Source: an uncultured Tenacibaculum sp. (GTDB lineage Bacteria; Bacteroidota; Bacteroidia; Flavobacteriales; Flavobacteriaceae). From it: a DNA stretch of 64,000 bases. A model generated the notes under the pieces. That model searched no databases. It saw only the letters and a list, made by a program, of their open reading frames with translations, and was not told where the DNA came from. Below, in pieces: positions 31,477-42,325 of the stretch. The stretch lies in the NCBI RefSeq assembly GCF_947499065.1, contig NZ_CANMMT010000001.1:682001-746000 (forward strand). Reading direction: 5' to 3'. Positions within the stretch are counted from its first letter, which is position 1; each line of letters opens with the position of its first letter. The position numbers and the translations under genes were made by a program.

Positions 31477-32595
31477 TTATTTTTCAGAAAAAACGATAAT
31501 TAGACCAATAATTGTAAGTATAAATAAACATAAGAAAAATATTTTCCAGAAAGAATAAGGTCTATTCCCTGAAATCTTACCAGTTTGACCATTTACATAA
31601 AAATGATACTTTTTGCTATTAAATAAGTAAGAAGAAATATAAACAGGTAATAATATATGTTTAAAAGTTTCTTCAGAAAGCGTCATGTCTAAACTACTTA
31701 CACGCTGAGTATCGCCACCAATATCTCTACAAGCCCAATTAGTTGCTATTCTTTCAGCTTCTTGTTTAGATTTTAAATGACCATCCTCTAAAGGTAGTGT
31801 ATACTTCTCAGTAACAAAACCTGCTAAATATTTAGAATTAAAGGTTTCTAAGGCAGTTAAATCCCAATTAGCTATATTGTTTGGCAAAGAATTGTTTCTT
31901 TTCTTAGAAGCGTTAATAAGGGTGTCGTCGATAAAACCGCTAACAGATCCATAAGCTGGTGTCCATCTAGTTTTTCTAACTTGCCTTGTTTTTGTCACGC
32001 TTTTTCCATTTTCAACAGTATTATAACTTTCAGTTACATAGTAATAATCTCCTCGTTGACCAGTATAATTTGCAAATAATTCAGCATCAAAAGTCCAATA
32101 GGGAACATATAAACCTTTGGTTTTTTGCGGGTCTAAAGCTGCTTTTTGAAGCTTATTAGGTGCAAACCATAAACTTTTTACCCATTTTCTAAAAATCTCA
32201 TGAGATTGTTTGTGTGTCAATTGAAAAGGAAGCACAGCACCAGGTAAAATCCAATCTTCGTCATAAGCATCTTCTACAACTAAAGGTTGGCTACAATACA
32301 CACAGTGCAAAGATTTATAGTTTTCTTCTATATGTTGATTTGCACCACAAGATTTACAATGCAGCATACTTATTTTTTCAGTATGAGATTGTGCCCCCAT
32401 TTTTTCTAAATAAGGGTATAGCTCTAGTTCTTCAAATACAGAATCTGTTTTTTCTATTGTTTCTTCATAACCACAATATTCACATTTAATTTCAGAAGAA
32501 CCAGGTTTATATAGTAATTCAGCACCACAATTAATACATGGTTTTTTTTGTTCAGAATGTTGTATTGTTTCTTGATTCATTGATGTTAGAATCAT
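31477..32595 (-). CDS. Zinc-ribbon protein with C-terminal TM helix
   Basis: Two CxxC pairs 'CINCGAELLYKPGSSEIKCEYCG' and 'CKSCGANQHIEENYKSLHCVYC'. Confidence 0.75.
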   Translation of the reverse strand: MILTSMNQETIQHSEQKKPCINCGAELLYKPGSSEIKCEYCGYEETIEKTDSVFEELELYPYLEKMGAQSHTEKISMLHCKSCGANQHIEENYKSLHCVYCSQPLVVEDAYDEDWILPGAVLPFQLTHKQSHEIFRKWVKSLWFAPNKLQKAALDPQKTKGLYVPYWTFDAELFANYTGQRGDYYYVTESYNTVENGKSVTKTRQVRKTRWTPAYGSVSGFIDDTLINASKKRNNSLPNNIANWDLTALETFNSKYLAGFVTEKYTLPLEDGHLKSKQEAERIATNWACRDIGGDTQRVSSLDMTLSEETFKHILLPVYISSYLFNSKKYHFYVNGQTGKISGNRPYSFWKIFFLCLFILTIIGLIIVFSEK

Positions 32596-32653
32596 ATAAA
32601 ACTAACCCATTATTAAAGAATAACAGGTTAAGTTTTAATTATAGATTGATATT

Positions 32654-33787
32654 TTAATTATTTGGTAAAGGTGGAGGTACAGAACCTAATAAGTTTTGTA
32701 GTTCAGGTACACTTTGTAAGCTAGTCCAATTGGCCATTCCTTGTTTCCAAACTAAGGTTTCGGCGTTTATACTTCTAGCAGCAAATAAATTTTTAAGTGC
32801 TTCAAAATTAACAGGCCCAGCTTGCTGACCATTAGCTGCATAATAGTATTGTGCTTGATTTGGTAATGGAGGTGGAGTAGCTCCAGTTGAAGCAGGTTGA
32901 TTTACTATTTTTGACTGCGTTTGTTGGTTAAATAAGGTTCCCATTTGTTGAGCCATGGCAAAGCCCATACCCATTCCCATACCAGCACCAGCAGCACCGG
33001 ATTCGTTAGAAGCAGCGGCTTCCATTGCTTTAGCAGCTTTGAATTTGGCTAACTTATCTAAATCTACTTTGTTAAGTCTACTGTATTCAAAGATTTCTTT
33101 TTTCAGTTCTTCTGGCATTGAAACATTTTCAATGAAGAACTTTTCTAAGGAAATACCTACTGAATTAAATTCAGGATTCATTACCTCTAAGCAAGTTTCT
33201 GATAACTCATTTGTATTAGCAGCATACAATTCAATTGGTAAATTAGCTTCTCCAATAGTATCTGTAAAACGAGTAGAAATTAAACTTTTAAGGTGTTCAT
33301 TTATTTCATAATTGGTAAAATGACTATCAGTACCAACAATATCGGTTATAAATTTACCAGCATCGTTAATTTTAAAAGCATAAGTACCAAAAGCTCTTAT
33401 TTCAACAAATCCAAAACGATCGTCATTTAATGTTATTGGATTTTTTGTACCCCACTTTTCATCAGTAAACAAACGAGAACTAACAAAATACACTTCAGCT
33501 TTAAATGGACTATTAAATCCATATTTCCATCCTTTTAAGGTAGCTAGTATAGGTAAGTTTTGCGTATTTAAAGTATAGGTTCCTGGTTTAAAAACATCAG
33601 CTAATTGCCCCTCGTTTATAAATACAGCGATTTGACCTTCTCTAACGACTAACTGTGCACCGTTTTTAATTTCATTTTGATAGCGTTCAAAACGATGAAC
33701 TATTGTGTCATTTGTATTATCAAGCCATTCAATAATGTCAATAAACTCGTGACTTAGTTTCTTTTTTATTTCATCGAAAATTCCCAT
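32654..33787 (-). CDS. SPFH/virion-core-like protein with C-terminal GYF_2 domain
   Basis: 'GQIAVFINEGQLADVFKPGTYTL', Gly/Met-rich linker, 'YYYAANGQQAGPVNFEALKNLFAARSINAETLVWKQGMANW'. Confidence 0.82.
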   Translation of the reverse strand: MGIFDEIKKKLSHEFIDIIEWLDNTNDTIVHRFERYQNEIKNGAQLVVREGQIAVFINEGQLADVFKPGTYTLNTQNLPILATLKGWKYGFNSPFKAEVYFVSSRLFTDEKWGTKNPITLNDDRFGFVEIRAFGTYAFKINDAGKFITDIVGTDSHFTNYEINEHLKSLISTRFTDTIGEANLPIELYAANTNELSETCLEVMNPEFNSVGISLEKFFIENVSMPEELKKEIFEYSRLNKVDLDKLAKFKAAKAMEAAASNESGAAGAGMGMGMGFAMAQQMGTLFNQQTQSKIVNQPASTGATPPPLPNQAQYYYAANGQQAGPVNFEALKNLFAARSINAETLVWKQGMANWTSLQSVPELQNLLGSVPPPLPNN

Positions 33788-33860
33788 TTGATTCTTTTTA
33801 ATAGATTACCTCTACAATATAAGTAATCTTAATTTATTTTTTGTTACAAGTTTTACCAAC

Positions 33861-33892
33861 AAAAAAACTCAAGCAAATAGCTTGAGTTTTCT
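33861..33892. terminator. Terminator hairpin
   Basis: AAAAACTCAAGC-AAATA-GCTTGAGTTTT. Confidence 0.75.
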
Positions 33893-33913
33893 TAGTTTTA
33901 TATAAGGTGTTTT

Positions 33914-34660
33914 TTATCCTTTTAAAGTAGCCTTTAAGAACTCAGAGTTCATACGAGCTATGTTTTCTAAAGAGATTCCTTTAGGACACTCAATTTCACA
34001 AGCACCAGTATTAGTACAGTTACCAAAACCTTCTAAGTCCATTTGAGCTACCATGTTTTTAACACGTTCTGTAGCTTCAACTTGTCCTTGAGGTAATAAA
34101 GCATATTGCGAAACTTTAGCTCCTACAAATAACATTGCAGATGAGTTTTTACAAGTAGCAACACAAGCACCACAACCAATACAAGTAGCAGCATCCATAG
34201 CTTTATCTGCAGCTTCCTTAGAAATTGGAATAGCATTCGCATCTTGTGTATTACCAGACGTGTTTACTGAAATATATCCTCCAGCTTGTTGAATACGTTC
34301 AAAAGAAGTTCTATCAACCACTAAATCTTTAATTACAGGGAATGCAGCTGCTCTCCATGGCTCAATAGTAATTGTATCACCATCTTTAAACATACGCATG
34401 TGTAACTGGCAAGTAGTTACACCACGGTCAGGACCATGAGCTTCACCATTAATATACATAGAACACATACCGCAAATTCCTTCACGACAGTCATGGTCAA
34501 ATGCAACAGGCTCTTCACCGTTATTAATTAATTGTTCGTTTAATACGTCCATCATTTCTAAGAAAGACATATGCTCAGAAATATCGGTCACTTTATAATC
34601 GACCATTTTTCCTTTATCACTTGCGCCTTTTTGACGCCAAATTTTAAGTGTTAAATTCAT
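33914..34660 (-). CDS. sdhB: Succinate dehydrogenase/fumarate reductase iron-sulfur subunit
   Basis: 'CREGICGMC', '[13 protein letters not shown]', '[13 protein letters not shown]'. Confidence 0.95.
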   Translation of the reverse strand: MNLTLKIWRQKGASDKGKMVDYKVTDISEHMSFLEMMDVLNEQLINNGEEPVAFDHDCREGICGMCSMYINGEAHGPDRGVTTCQLHMRMFKDGDTITIEPWRAAAFPVIKDLVVDRTSFERIQQAGGYISVNTSGNTQDANAIPISKEAADKAMDAATCIGCGACVATCKNSSAMLFVGAKVSQYALLPQGQVEATERVKNMVAQMDLEGFGNCTNTGACEIECPKGISLENIARMNSEFLKATLKG

Positions 34661-34669
34661 AATACTATC

Positions 34670-36685
34670 TTATTTGTATGAACGTTGTTTTAATTCAATA
34701 TCGTTAAATTCTAATTCTTCTTTGTGTAAAACTGCATCAGCAGGCTCTCCTTTATATTCCCAAGCAGATACGTATGCAAAGTTTTTATCGTCACGTTTAG
34801 CTTCTCCTTTTTGAGGACCATCTAATTCTACAGACTCTTCTCTAAAGTGACCTCCACAAGATTCGGTTCTATCTAAGGCATCTTTAGCAAATAATTCTCC
34901 TAATTCTAAGAAGTCAGCAACACGACCAGCTTTTTCTAACTCTGGGTTCATTTCGTTTGCACCTCCAGGAACTGTCACATTTTTCCAGAAATCTTCACGT
35001 AAAGCTTTAATTTCCGTCATTGCTTCTTTTAAACCTTTTTCGTTACGAGCCATTCCACATTTTTCCCACATAATAACTCCAAGTTTTTTGTGGTAGTAAT
35101 CTACAGAATGCTCTCCTTTATTGTTTACAAAGAAATCGATACGATCTTTAACGGCTTTTTCAGCTTCGTCAAACTCTTTAGTGTCAGTAGGGATTTTTCC
35201 AGTACGAATATCTCCCGATAAATAATCACCAATTGTATAAGGTAATACAAAGTAACCATCAGCTAAACCTTGCATTAAAGCAGAAGCTCCTAAACGGTTA
35301 GCACCGTGGTCAGAGAAATTTGCTTCACCAATAGCATAACAACCATCAATAGTAGTCATTAAGTTATAATCTACCCAAATACCACCCATTGTATAGTGAG
35401 TTGCAGGATAAATCATCATAGGTGTTTTATATGGATTGTCATCAACAATCTTCTCATACATTTGGAATAAGTTTCCATATTTAGCCTCAACAATAGCTTC
35501 ACCTAATTCAGTAATTTTAGCAGCTGAAGGGTTTTCAATACCTTTTAATTTAGCTTGCTCTTTACCGTAACGCTCAATTGCCGATTTAAAATCTAAATAT
35601 ACAGCCTCTCCAGTAGCATTTACTCCGTAACCAGCATCACAACGCTCTTTTGCAGCACGAGAAGCAACATCACGAGGTACTAAGTTACCAAATGCAGGAT
35701 ATCTTCTTTCTAAGTAATAATCTCTTTCTTCTTCAGACAAATCAGTTGGTTTTTTACGACCTTCTCTAATTGCCATTACATCATCCATATTCTTAGGAAC
35801 CCAAATTCTACCATCATTACGTAATGATTCAGACATTAACGTTAATTTCGATTGGTAATCTCCTGAACGAGGAATACATGTTGGGTGAATTTGTGTATAA
35901 CAAGGATTTGCGAAATACGCTCCTTTTTTATGAATTTTCCATGCAGCAGTAGCGTTAGATCCCATTGCATTAGTTGATAAGAAATATACATTTCCGTATC
36001 CACCAGAAGCAATAACTACAGCATGAGCAGAATGACGCTCTATTTCACCAGTAACTAAGTTACGAGCTATAATACCACGTGCTTTACCATCAACAATAAC
36101 TACATCTAACATTTCATGACGATTGAACATTTCAATCTTACCACGAGCTATTTGACGGTTCATTGCCGAGTAAGCACCTAATAATAACTGTTGTCCAGTT
36201 TGTCCTTTAGCATAAAAAGTACGAGATACTAATACACCTCCAAACGAACGGTTATCTAATAAACCACCATAATCACGAGCAAAAGGAACCCCTTGTGCCA
36301 CACACTGGTCAATGATATTTGCAGAAACTTCTGCCAAACGATATACGTTTGCTTCACGTGAACGGTAATCTCCTCCTTTTACTGTATCGTAAAATAAACG
36401 GTAAAAAGAATCACCATCACCTTGATAGTTTTTAGCAGCATTAATACCTCCTTGTGCAGCAATAGAGTGAGCACGACGAGGAGAATCTTGATAAGCAAAT
36501 GCTTTTACATTGTATCCTAATTCAGCTAATGTTGCTGAAGCAGAACCACCTGCTAAACCTGTACCTACTACAATTACATCTATTAAACGCTTGTTAGCAG
36601 GATTTACTAAGTCAATTTTATCTTTATAAGATGTCCATTTATCTTTTAATGGACCTTTTGGAATTTTTGAATCTAAAGTAGCCAT
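34670..36685 (-). CDS. sdhA: Succinate dehydrogenase/fumarate reductase flavoprotein subunit
   Basis: '[22 protein letters not shown]', '[14 protein letters not shown]', '[17 protein letters not shown]'. Confidence 0.95.
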   Translation of the reverse strand: MATLDSKIPKGPLKDKWTSYKDKIDLVNPANKRLIDVIVVGTGLAGGSASATLAELGYNVKAFAYQDSPRRAHSIAAQGGINAAKNYQGDGDSFYRLFYDTVKGGDYRSREANVYRLAEVSANIIDQCVAQGVPFARDYGGLLDNRSFGGVLVSRTFYAKGQTGQQLLLGAYSAMNRQIARGKIEMFNRHEMLDVVIVDGKARGIIARNLVTGEIERHSAHAVVIASGGYGNVYFLSTNAMGSNATAAWKIHKKGAYFANPCYTQIHPTCIPRSGDYQSKLTLMSESLRNDGRIWVPKNMDDVMAIREGRKKPTDLSEEERDYYLERRYPAFGNLVPRDVASRAAKERCDAGYGVNATGEAVYLDFKSAIERYGKEQAKLKGIENPSAAKITELGEAIVEAKYGNLFQMYEKIVDDNPYKTPMMIYPATHYTMGGIWVDYNLMTTIDGCYAIGEANFSDHGANRLGASALMQGLADGYFVLPYTIGDYLSGDIRTGKIPTDTKEFDEAEKAVKDRIDFFVNNKGEHSVDYYHKKLGVIMWEKCGMARNEKGLKEAMTEIKALREDFWKNVTVPGGANEMNPELEKAGRVADFLELGELFAKDALDRTESCGGHFREESVELDGPQKGEAKRDDKNFAYVSAWEYKGEPADAVLHKEELEFNDIELKQRSYK

Positions 36686-36697
36686 ACTTATTAGGTA

Positions 36698-37372
36698 TTA
36701 ATGATTGAAATGGTGAAATAAAGCAATGATGATGAATCCTACTGGAATACCAATTGCATAAATTTTACTAAATGTTTTCAATCCTTTAGTATATTTATTA
36801 TTTGCTCCAACTGATTGAAAAGCTGAATTAAAGCCATGTAACAAGTGCATTGCTAAGAACACAAATGCAACAACATAAGCACCAACTCTAATTGGACTTA
36901 AAAACTTGTGTTGTAACTCGTGGAAATATCTAAATTCTCCATCGTGTAAACCACTCCAGTCACCTTGAATAAACTTAGTGTTGATTTCTGGAAACCAAAA
37001 ATCGATAAAGTGTAAAACAACAAAAGCTAAAATAGCAGCACCAGACCAAATCATGTTTCTACTCATCCAAGTAGAATTGGCTGCACCGTTATTTTTAGCA
37101 TAACTTACTTTTCTTGCACTCCAGTTTTTTGCTTCTAATACAAATCCCATTACAAAGTGAAAAACTACACCAAAAATTAAGACAGGTTGCATTACGTATT
37201 GTACTAACGCATTAGTCCCCATAAAGTGGGATAACTTGTTAAATGTTGCTCCATTGTCTGGAAAAATTGAAGTAATGTTAATTGCAAAGTGCTGTAATAA
37301 GAAAAACATCAAGAAGAACGCCGAAAGTGCCATGGCAAATTTTCTTCCTATCGAAGATTTTAATAATCCCAT
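36698..37372 (-). CDS. sdhC: Succinate dehydrogenase cytochrome b subunit
   Basis: Five-TM protein next to sdhAB; 'AMHLLHGFNSAFQSVG'. Confidence 0.9.
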   Translation of the reverse strand: MGLLKSSIGRKFAMALSAFFLMFFLLQHFAINITSIFPDNGATFNKLSHFMGTNALVQYVMQPVLIFGVVFHFVMGFVLEAKNWSARKVSYAKNNGAANSTWMSRNMIWSGAAILAFVVLHFIDFWFPEINTKFIQGDWSGLHDGEFRYFHELQHKFLSPIRVGAYVVAFVFLAMHLLHGFNSAFQSVGANNKYTKGLKTFSKIYAIGIPVGFIIIALFHHFNH

Positions 37373-37598
37373 TATTTTGTTTATTGATTATATTATAATA
37401 CAAATTTAAGAGCTATAGGCTACACGGACAAACTTTACGAATTCTTTTCTTAAATATTTAGAATGGGTTTAAATAGAGAGTGTAGTTTCTTAAAAAATAA
37501 ATGATTAAATAATCTTTTCCTCTGACGAAATTATCATTTACTCAGCTTTTATGGGGTTGTTTATAGTAATTAGCGGTATAATTATAAAAAATAATATC

Positions 37599-38705
37599 AT
37601 GCTTAAAAAATATCCAAAACTAAAATGGACCTTAATTTCAATCCTTAGTTTAATAATTCTTATTGTTTTTTTTGGACTTTGGTTTATAAACCTTTTACCT
37701 CTTGAAGAAATGAAAAAAGATTTAACAAAGAGTAAAGCAGAAAATATTACGTACTTATCTCAAAATATAATTTCTAATAGAGGGAAAATATTAGCTGTTG
37801 TTACTAGTACTAACACTATGGGTAATAGTGGTAAGAGTACTGGATATGAATTAACGGAATTATCAAGAGCTTACTACGTTTTTAAAGCAAATGGTTTTGA
37901 AGTGGATGTGGCAAGTCCGTTAGGAGGAAAACCACCTGTGATAATAGATAAGGATGATATGAGGGAATTTGATTATGCTTTTTTAAATGACCCAATAGCA
38001 CAATATAAAACAAGTAATACAATCGCTTTAGATAATGTGATTGCTAACGATTACGAAGCAGTATATTTTGTAGGAGGTAAGGGAGCCATGTTCGATTTTC
38101 CAAATAATAAAGCAATTCAGCAAATCGTAAAAAAAATATACCAATCAGGAAAAGTTATAGGAGCAGTTTGTCATGGTCCCTCAGCGTTAGTAAATGTAAC
38201 TCTTGATAATGGAAAACATCTATTAGAAAATAAGACTGTTAGCAGTTTTACGAATAAAGAAGAACTGTTGTTAATACCTGATGCAGAATCAATATTTCCA
38301 TTTCTTTTACAAGACAAATTAGCATCTAAAGGAGCTAAGTTTCATGAAGGAACAATGTATTTAGAAACGATAAGTCATGATAATAATTTAATTACTGGAC
38401 AAAACCCATGGTCTACATGGAAATTAGCAGAAACAATGGTAAAACAACTTGGTTATACACCTAAATATAGAAAAATAACAGGAGAAGAGAATGCGGTAAA
38501 AGTTTTACAAGTATATGAAAATGAAGGGTCAAAAAAGGCAAAAGAGTTAATAGATAAGTTATTGATAAATGAAGATAAATCAATAGATAGATTATTGTTA
38601 GCATCTCATAGTGTTATTGCAGGAATGAAAGGAGAGATAGGTCGTTTCTTTGGTTTACTTGGATTAACATCTTATGCTAAAAACAAAGCTAAAAGCAAAC
38701 CATAA
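37599..38705 (+). CDS. Membrane-anchored DJ-1/PfpI-type glutamine amidotransferase-domain protein
   Basis: 'YELTELSRAYYVFKANGFEVDVASPLGG', 'GAVCHGPSALVNV'; start MLKKYPKLKW at 37599 preferred. Confidence 0.82.
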   Translation: MLKKYPKLKWTLISILSLIILIVFFGLWFINLLPLEEMKKDLTKSKAENITYLSQNIISNRGKILAVVTSTNTMGNSGKSTGYELTELSRAYYVFKANGFEVDVASPLGGKPPVIIDKDDMREFDYAFLNDPIAQYKTSNTIALDNVIANDYEAVYFVGGKGAMFDFPNNKAIQQIVKKIYQSGKVIGAVCHGPSALVNVTLDNGKHLLENKTVSSFTNKEELLLIPDAESIFPFLLQDKLASKGAKFHEGTMYLETISHDNNLITGQNPWSTWKLAETMVKQLGYTPKYRKITGEENAVKVLQVYENEGSKKAKELIDKLLINEDKSIDRLLLASHSVIAGMKGEIGRFFGLLGLTSYAKNKAKSKP

Positions 38706-38753
38706 GAAAATATTTTTGATTGTTTTTGAAAGCATGAATCTATATAGAGGTTT

Positions 38754-39848
38754 GTGCTTTGCTTTTTAGTAAATATTTATAAATTTGATAAAAATATTCT
38801 GTTGAGTTTTTTAGAAATACTTCTTGTCATTATCAGTAGTGCAGGCTTATTGCACGGAATCTTATTTGCATTTTACTTATGCCTTTTTAAAAAGAAAAAA
38901 ACATTAACTAATTTATTATTAGGGTTGATTTTGATTTTTATGGCATTTAGAATAGGAAAATCGGTAATGATGAATTTTGGTGACGATTTGGAACCTCTAT
39001 TTATCTTTGCTGGACTCGCTTTTTTACTACTAATAGGTCCTTTTCTTAGGTGGTACGTATTAGGAATGACTAAGCCAAATTTTAAGTTTTTAAAGGCTTG
39101 TTTTTTAGAGTTAATTCCTTTTTGTCTTGTATTTGTAATGAGTTTTTTTATAACTAAAGAATCATTTGAAAATGATAGAATGGTTATAATTTTACTTTCA
39201 AGTGTACTTCTGTTCATTTATTTACATTTTGCTTTTTATATAGGACTTTCATGGAAAACATTAAGAGATAAAAGGAGGGAAGTAAAAAATGAAACACAAA
39301 CAAAATCGCAAAAAGCGATATTTGATTGGTTAAAACTAGTTGTTACTGGTTTTATTGTTATTTGGATTTCCTACTTTTTAAATCTTATGGAAGAATCGGT
39401 CCCTTATATTATTGGTCCTATAATGTATTCAGTAATTATTTATTTTCTTAGTTATAAGGCTTTTGAACTAAAGGCTACGGAAATTGATGGTGATGCATTT
39501 AAACTTAATAACGATTTAGTATTATTTAATAAAATATCTAAATTAATTATTGATGATGAATTGTATTTAAAACCAGATTTGACACTTTCTAAATTAAGTA
39601 ATTTAATAGGAGAGAGTACACAAAAAACATCGTCGATAATTAATGAATATGGAAAACGAAATTTTAATGATTTTATTAATTATTATAGGGTAGACGAAGC
39701 TAAAAAAATGCTGTTAGATTCTAAAAACGAAAAGTTTACCATTTCATCAATTGCGTTCGAAATAGGATTTGGAAGCTTATCTTCTTTTAATAGTGCTTTT
39801 AAAAAGTTTGAGGGAATAACACCTTCCAACTTCAGAAAGAATAGATAG
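38754..39848 (+). CDS. AraC family regulator with N-terminal TM region
   Basis: Seven-TM-like N-terminus, HTH 'FTISSIAFEIGFGSLSSFNSAFKKFEGITPSNFRK'. Confidence 0.87.
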   Translation: MLCFLVNIYKFDKNILLSFLEILLVIISSAGLLHGILFAFYLCLFKKKKTLTNLLLGLILIFMAFRIGKSVMMNFGDDLEPLFIFAGLAFLLLIGPFLRWYVLGMTKPNFKFLKACFLELIPFCLVFVMSFFITKESFENDRMVIILLSSVLLFIYLHFAFYIGLSWKTLRDKRREVKNETQTKSQKAIFDWLKLVVTGFIVIWISYFLNLMEESVPYIIGPIMYSVIIYFLSYKAFELKATEIDGDAFKLNNDLVLFNKISKLIIDDELYLKPDLTLSKLSNLIGESTQKTSSIINEYGKRNFNDFINYYRVDEAKKMLLDSKNEKFTISSIAFEIGFGSLSSFNSAFKKFEGITPSNFRKNR

Positions 39849-39853
39849 AATGT

Positions 39854-40549
39854 TTAATCTTTCAAGACAACATTCAAAATACCAGATAACTCTTTTGGTT
39901 TTTCTAAAGGAATCATATGACCACAATTTTTAACACTAATAAATTTTCCTTTTAAAGTATTGTTAGCAGTTTTCTTGATTGCTTCTGAAGGAACTAAAGC
40001 ATCGTTTTCGGCAGAAATAAATAATATTGGAATATTCAATAGAGAAACTTGTTGAGATATGTCTACTCTAGAAGAAGTAGCTTTTAATTGACGGATTAAA
40101 ATTTCTTTTCCTAAATCACTATCCATTTTTTTTATAATTTCAGTAATTTTTGGATTACTATGATTATCTGGATGTAAAAATTGTTGAATTCTAGCTTGAG
40201 ATATTCCTTTGTAGCTGTGTTTTTCTAAAAAATCAATAGTGCTTTTTCTTAATGAGATTTCCTTGTCATTTAAGCCATTAGTGTTTGCTGCAACAATAAT
40301 TAATTTTTTAACCTTATGAGGAAAATAAATAGCAAAATTTAAAGCAGAAAATCCACCTAATGAGAAACCAACAATAGTTACGGGTGTTTCAGTTTCAATT
40401 TTTGATAGAATTACATTGTTTATGTTTTCAAAAGAGTTAGCATTACTAATATCAATATGGATAGGGTCAATGTTTTCTAAGTTTGGAAATACAAATTGCC
40501 ATAAATCAATAGTACACATAGTACCAGAAATAAAATATACCTTTTGCAT
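39854..40549 (-). CDS. Alpha/beta hydrolase
   Basis: 'VTIVGFSLGGFSALNFA', 'ENDALVPSE', 'NCGHMIPLEKP'. Confidence 0.88.
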   Translation of the reverse strand: MQKVYFISGTMCTIDLWQFVFPNLENIDPIHIDISNANSFENINNVILSKIETETPVTIVGFSLGGFSALNFAIYFPHKVKKLIIVAANTNGLNDKEISLRKSTIDFLEKHSYKGISQARIQQFLHPDNHSNPKITEIIKKMDSDLGKEILIRQLKATSSRVDISQQVSLLNIPILFISAENDALVPSEAIKKTANNTLKGKFISVKNCGHMIPLEKPKELSGILNVVLKD

Positions 40550-41175
40550 TATCTTACAGTATTAGAGTTTACCAAACATTTATTGTTTTCCCATTTCCCG
40601 TTTAATGATTCCTGACTAATGAGTTCATTTTTGCAGGTTAAAAAACGACCTTTTTTATCTTTTTTTATAATTTTTAACTTTCCAGCATGTATGGCGCTAA
40701 TAATTCTATAGATTAATCCATTTTTAGGAGTTTTACTTCCCTTGTGAGTAAGTGATAATCCGAATTCATTATTAAACAAATCCATTGTGGTTGATATTTT
40801 ATCAGGAACAACTCCATCCTCTAGTTTTCGTTTTTTATAAGTTTTGTAGTTTTCTCTTTCATGAGCTTTTCCTAGAGAACGTGCTGCATTAAGACCTAAT
40901 TTTTGTCGTAAACTAGCCATCCAAAAAGCATGACGAAAGGCGTCTACTTGTCCGCCAGAAGGGTCTCCATCTAATAAAGGGGATTTTTTAATAGAGTCAG
41001 CAATTCTATTTGCTTCACGTGAAACATCCAAAGCTTTTTTTGCTTTAAAAGGGTGAAATATTACCCACATCTTTTTCTGATGAGATAATTTTTTAAACTT
41101 TTTCCAATTAGATTGTGAGAAAATAATAGAGCTTGAAAAAAGAAAAATATATAAAAAAGTTCTCCTAAGATTCAA
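40549..41175 (-). CDS. Exported DUF6973-like protein
   Basis: Signal peptide then 'GDPSGGQVDAFRHAFWMASLRQKLGLNAARSLGKAHERENY'. Confidence 0.55.
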   Translation of the reverse strand: MNLRRTFLYIFLFSSSIIFSQSNWKKFKKLSHQKKMWVIFHPFKAKKALDVSREANRIADSIKKSPLLDGDPSGGQVDAFRHAFWMASLRQKLGLNAARSLGKAHERENYKTYKKRKLEDGVVPDKISTTMDLFNNEFGLSLTHKGSKTPKNGLIYRIISAIHAGKLKIIKKDKKGRFLTCKNELISQESLNGKWENNKCLVNSNTVR

Positions 41176-41187
41176 TAATGAAAATAT

Positions 41188-41988
41188 TTAATTGTTGTGA
41201 TTAATCTGTTCTTGTAATTCCACAATTTTACTTTCTAAATCATGTAGCCTATCATATACATCAACAGGTTCGGGCATTTGTTTTGAGGCAAACATAGTAA
41301 CATACCAAACTTCCATTATTTCTTCAACATTAATAGTGTAAGTAGGGTAGTTTCCGTCTTTATTATCACTTTTTAAAATTAATTTTCCTCGTTCTTCTAT
41401 CCTGTTGATAACACGTTTAAGTACAATTCCATCATTTTTACTCACAATAATATATACACGGCCGTCTTTTATTTCGCTTAGATTTTCAATGAACTTACCA
41501 AAAACCAAATCACCATCGAAAAAAGTACGTACCATTGAGTTTCCTTGTACTTCAAAACACCTAAATGTACCATTGTTTAAATGTGGCATATTAAAAGAAG
41601 GCAATTGTTCTATATAGTTGGTATCTCCATAACCAGATAGGTATCCAGCCCTAGCTTGTATAGGTACATAAATTACATTTTCATTTCCTGATGAATTTAC
41701 AGAAATTACTTGTGGTACTCCAGAATATGTTTGAATTTTAGGGGGGGCTGTTTTTAGCATTAAATCGCTTTTGCCAAACAAATATTCAGGATTAATATCA
41801 AATTCATCTATAATGGCTTTTAAAACATCATACCCAGGTTTAGTTCTCTTTCTAGTACCGTCTTTCTGAGGTCTTCCATTAATAATACTATCTATAGTAG
41901 TACCTGTTACTCCAATTCTTTTAGAAAAAGAAAAGTTATTTAAATGAAAGGTGTCTCTTATTGAAGTTATTTTTTCTGCTATCCCCAT
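41188..41988 (-). CDS. XRE-family S24 (CI/LexA-like) repressor
   Basis: N-terminal HTH, putative autocleavage 'QARAGYLSGYGD' (Ala-Gly), Ser 'VQGNSMVRTFFDGDLV', Lys 'GIVLKRVI'. Confidence 0.92.
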   Translation of the reverse strand: MGIAEKITSIRDTFHLNNFSFSKRIGVTGTTIDSIINGRPQKDGTRKRTKPGYDVLKAIIDEFDINPEYLFGKSDLMLKTAPPKIQTYSGVPQVISVNSSGNENVIYVPIQARAGYLSGYGDTNYIEQLPSFNMPHLNNGTFRCFEVQGNSMVRTFFDGDLVFGKFIENLSEIKDGRVYIIVSKNDGIVLKRVINRIEERGKLILKSDNKDGNYPTYTINVEEIMEVWYVTMFASKQMPEPVDVYDRLHDLESKIVELQEQINHNN

Positions 41989-42005
41989 TTTATTTCGTCT
42001 TCAAT

Positions 42006-42063
42006 CATTTTACAAAATAATTAAACTTTTGTTTTGTTTTATTTGTAAAATGTTATATTTTTG
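42006..42063 (+). promoter_or_regulatory. Promoter/operator 1 (P1): CATTTTACAAA-N25-TTTGTAAAATG overlapping TTTG-N19-TATTTTTG
   Basis: 11-bp inverted repeat 42006-42016 / 42042-42052; Bacteroidota-type promoter TTTG 42033-42036, TAnnTTTG 42056-42063; lies in the repressor/giant-gene intergenic region. Confidence 0.75.
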
Positions 42064-42250
42064 CATTGTAAATAAGTTGCTAATATACATAAAATCTTTA
42101 ATAATCAAACATTTGTATAATGTTAGTGGCTGTTTTTTAGAAGTTTTAACTTGTGATATTCATTTTTTTAAAATTTCATTCTATGGTATTCAAACATTTT
42201 ATTGAATGTCACTTTTCTTAAAAACTAATTAAGAAGTATTAATGTGTAGA

Positions 42251-42267
42251 AACTGTTAGAAAGCGAA
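42251..42267 (+). repeat. 17-nt AACTGTTAGAAAGCGAA, perfect reverse complement of 48097-48113
   Basis: Exact 17/17 inverted match read directly. Confidence 0.9.
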
Positions 42268-42325
42268 AAAACAGTAGCTCTAGTTGAGAGCTTAATTAGA
42301 AAAAATAATTAAAATTTTATTAAAA

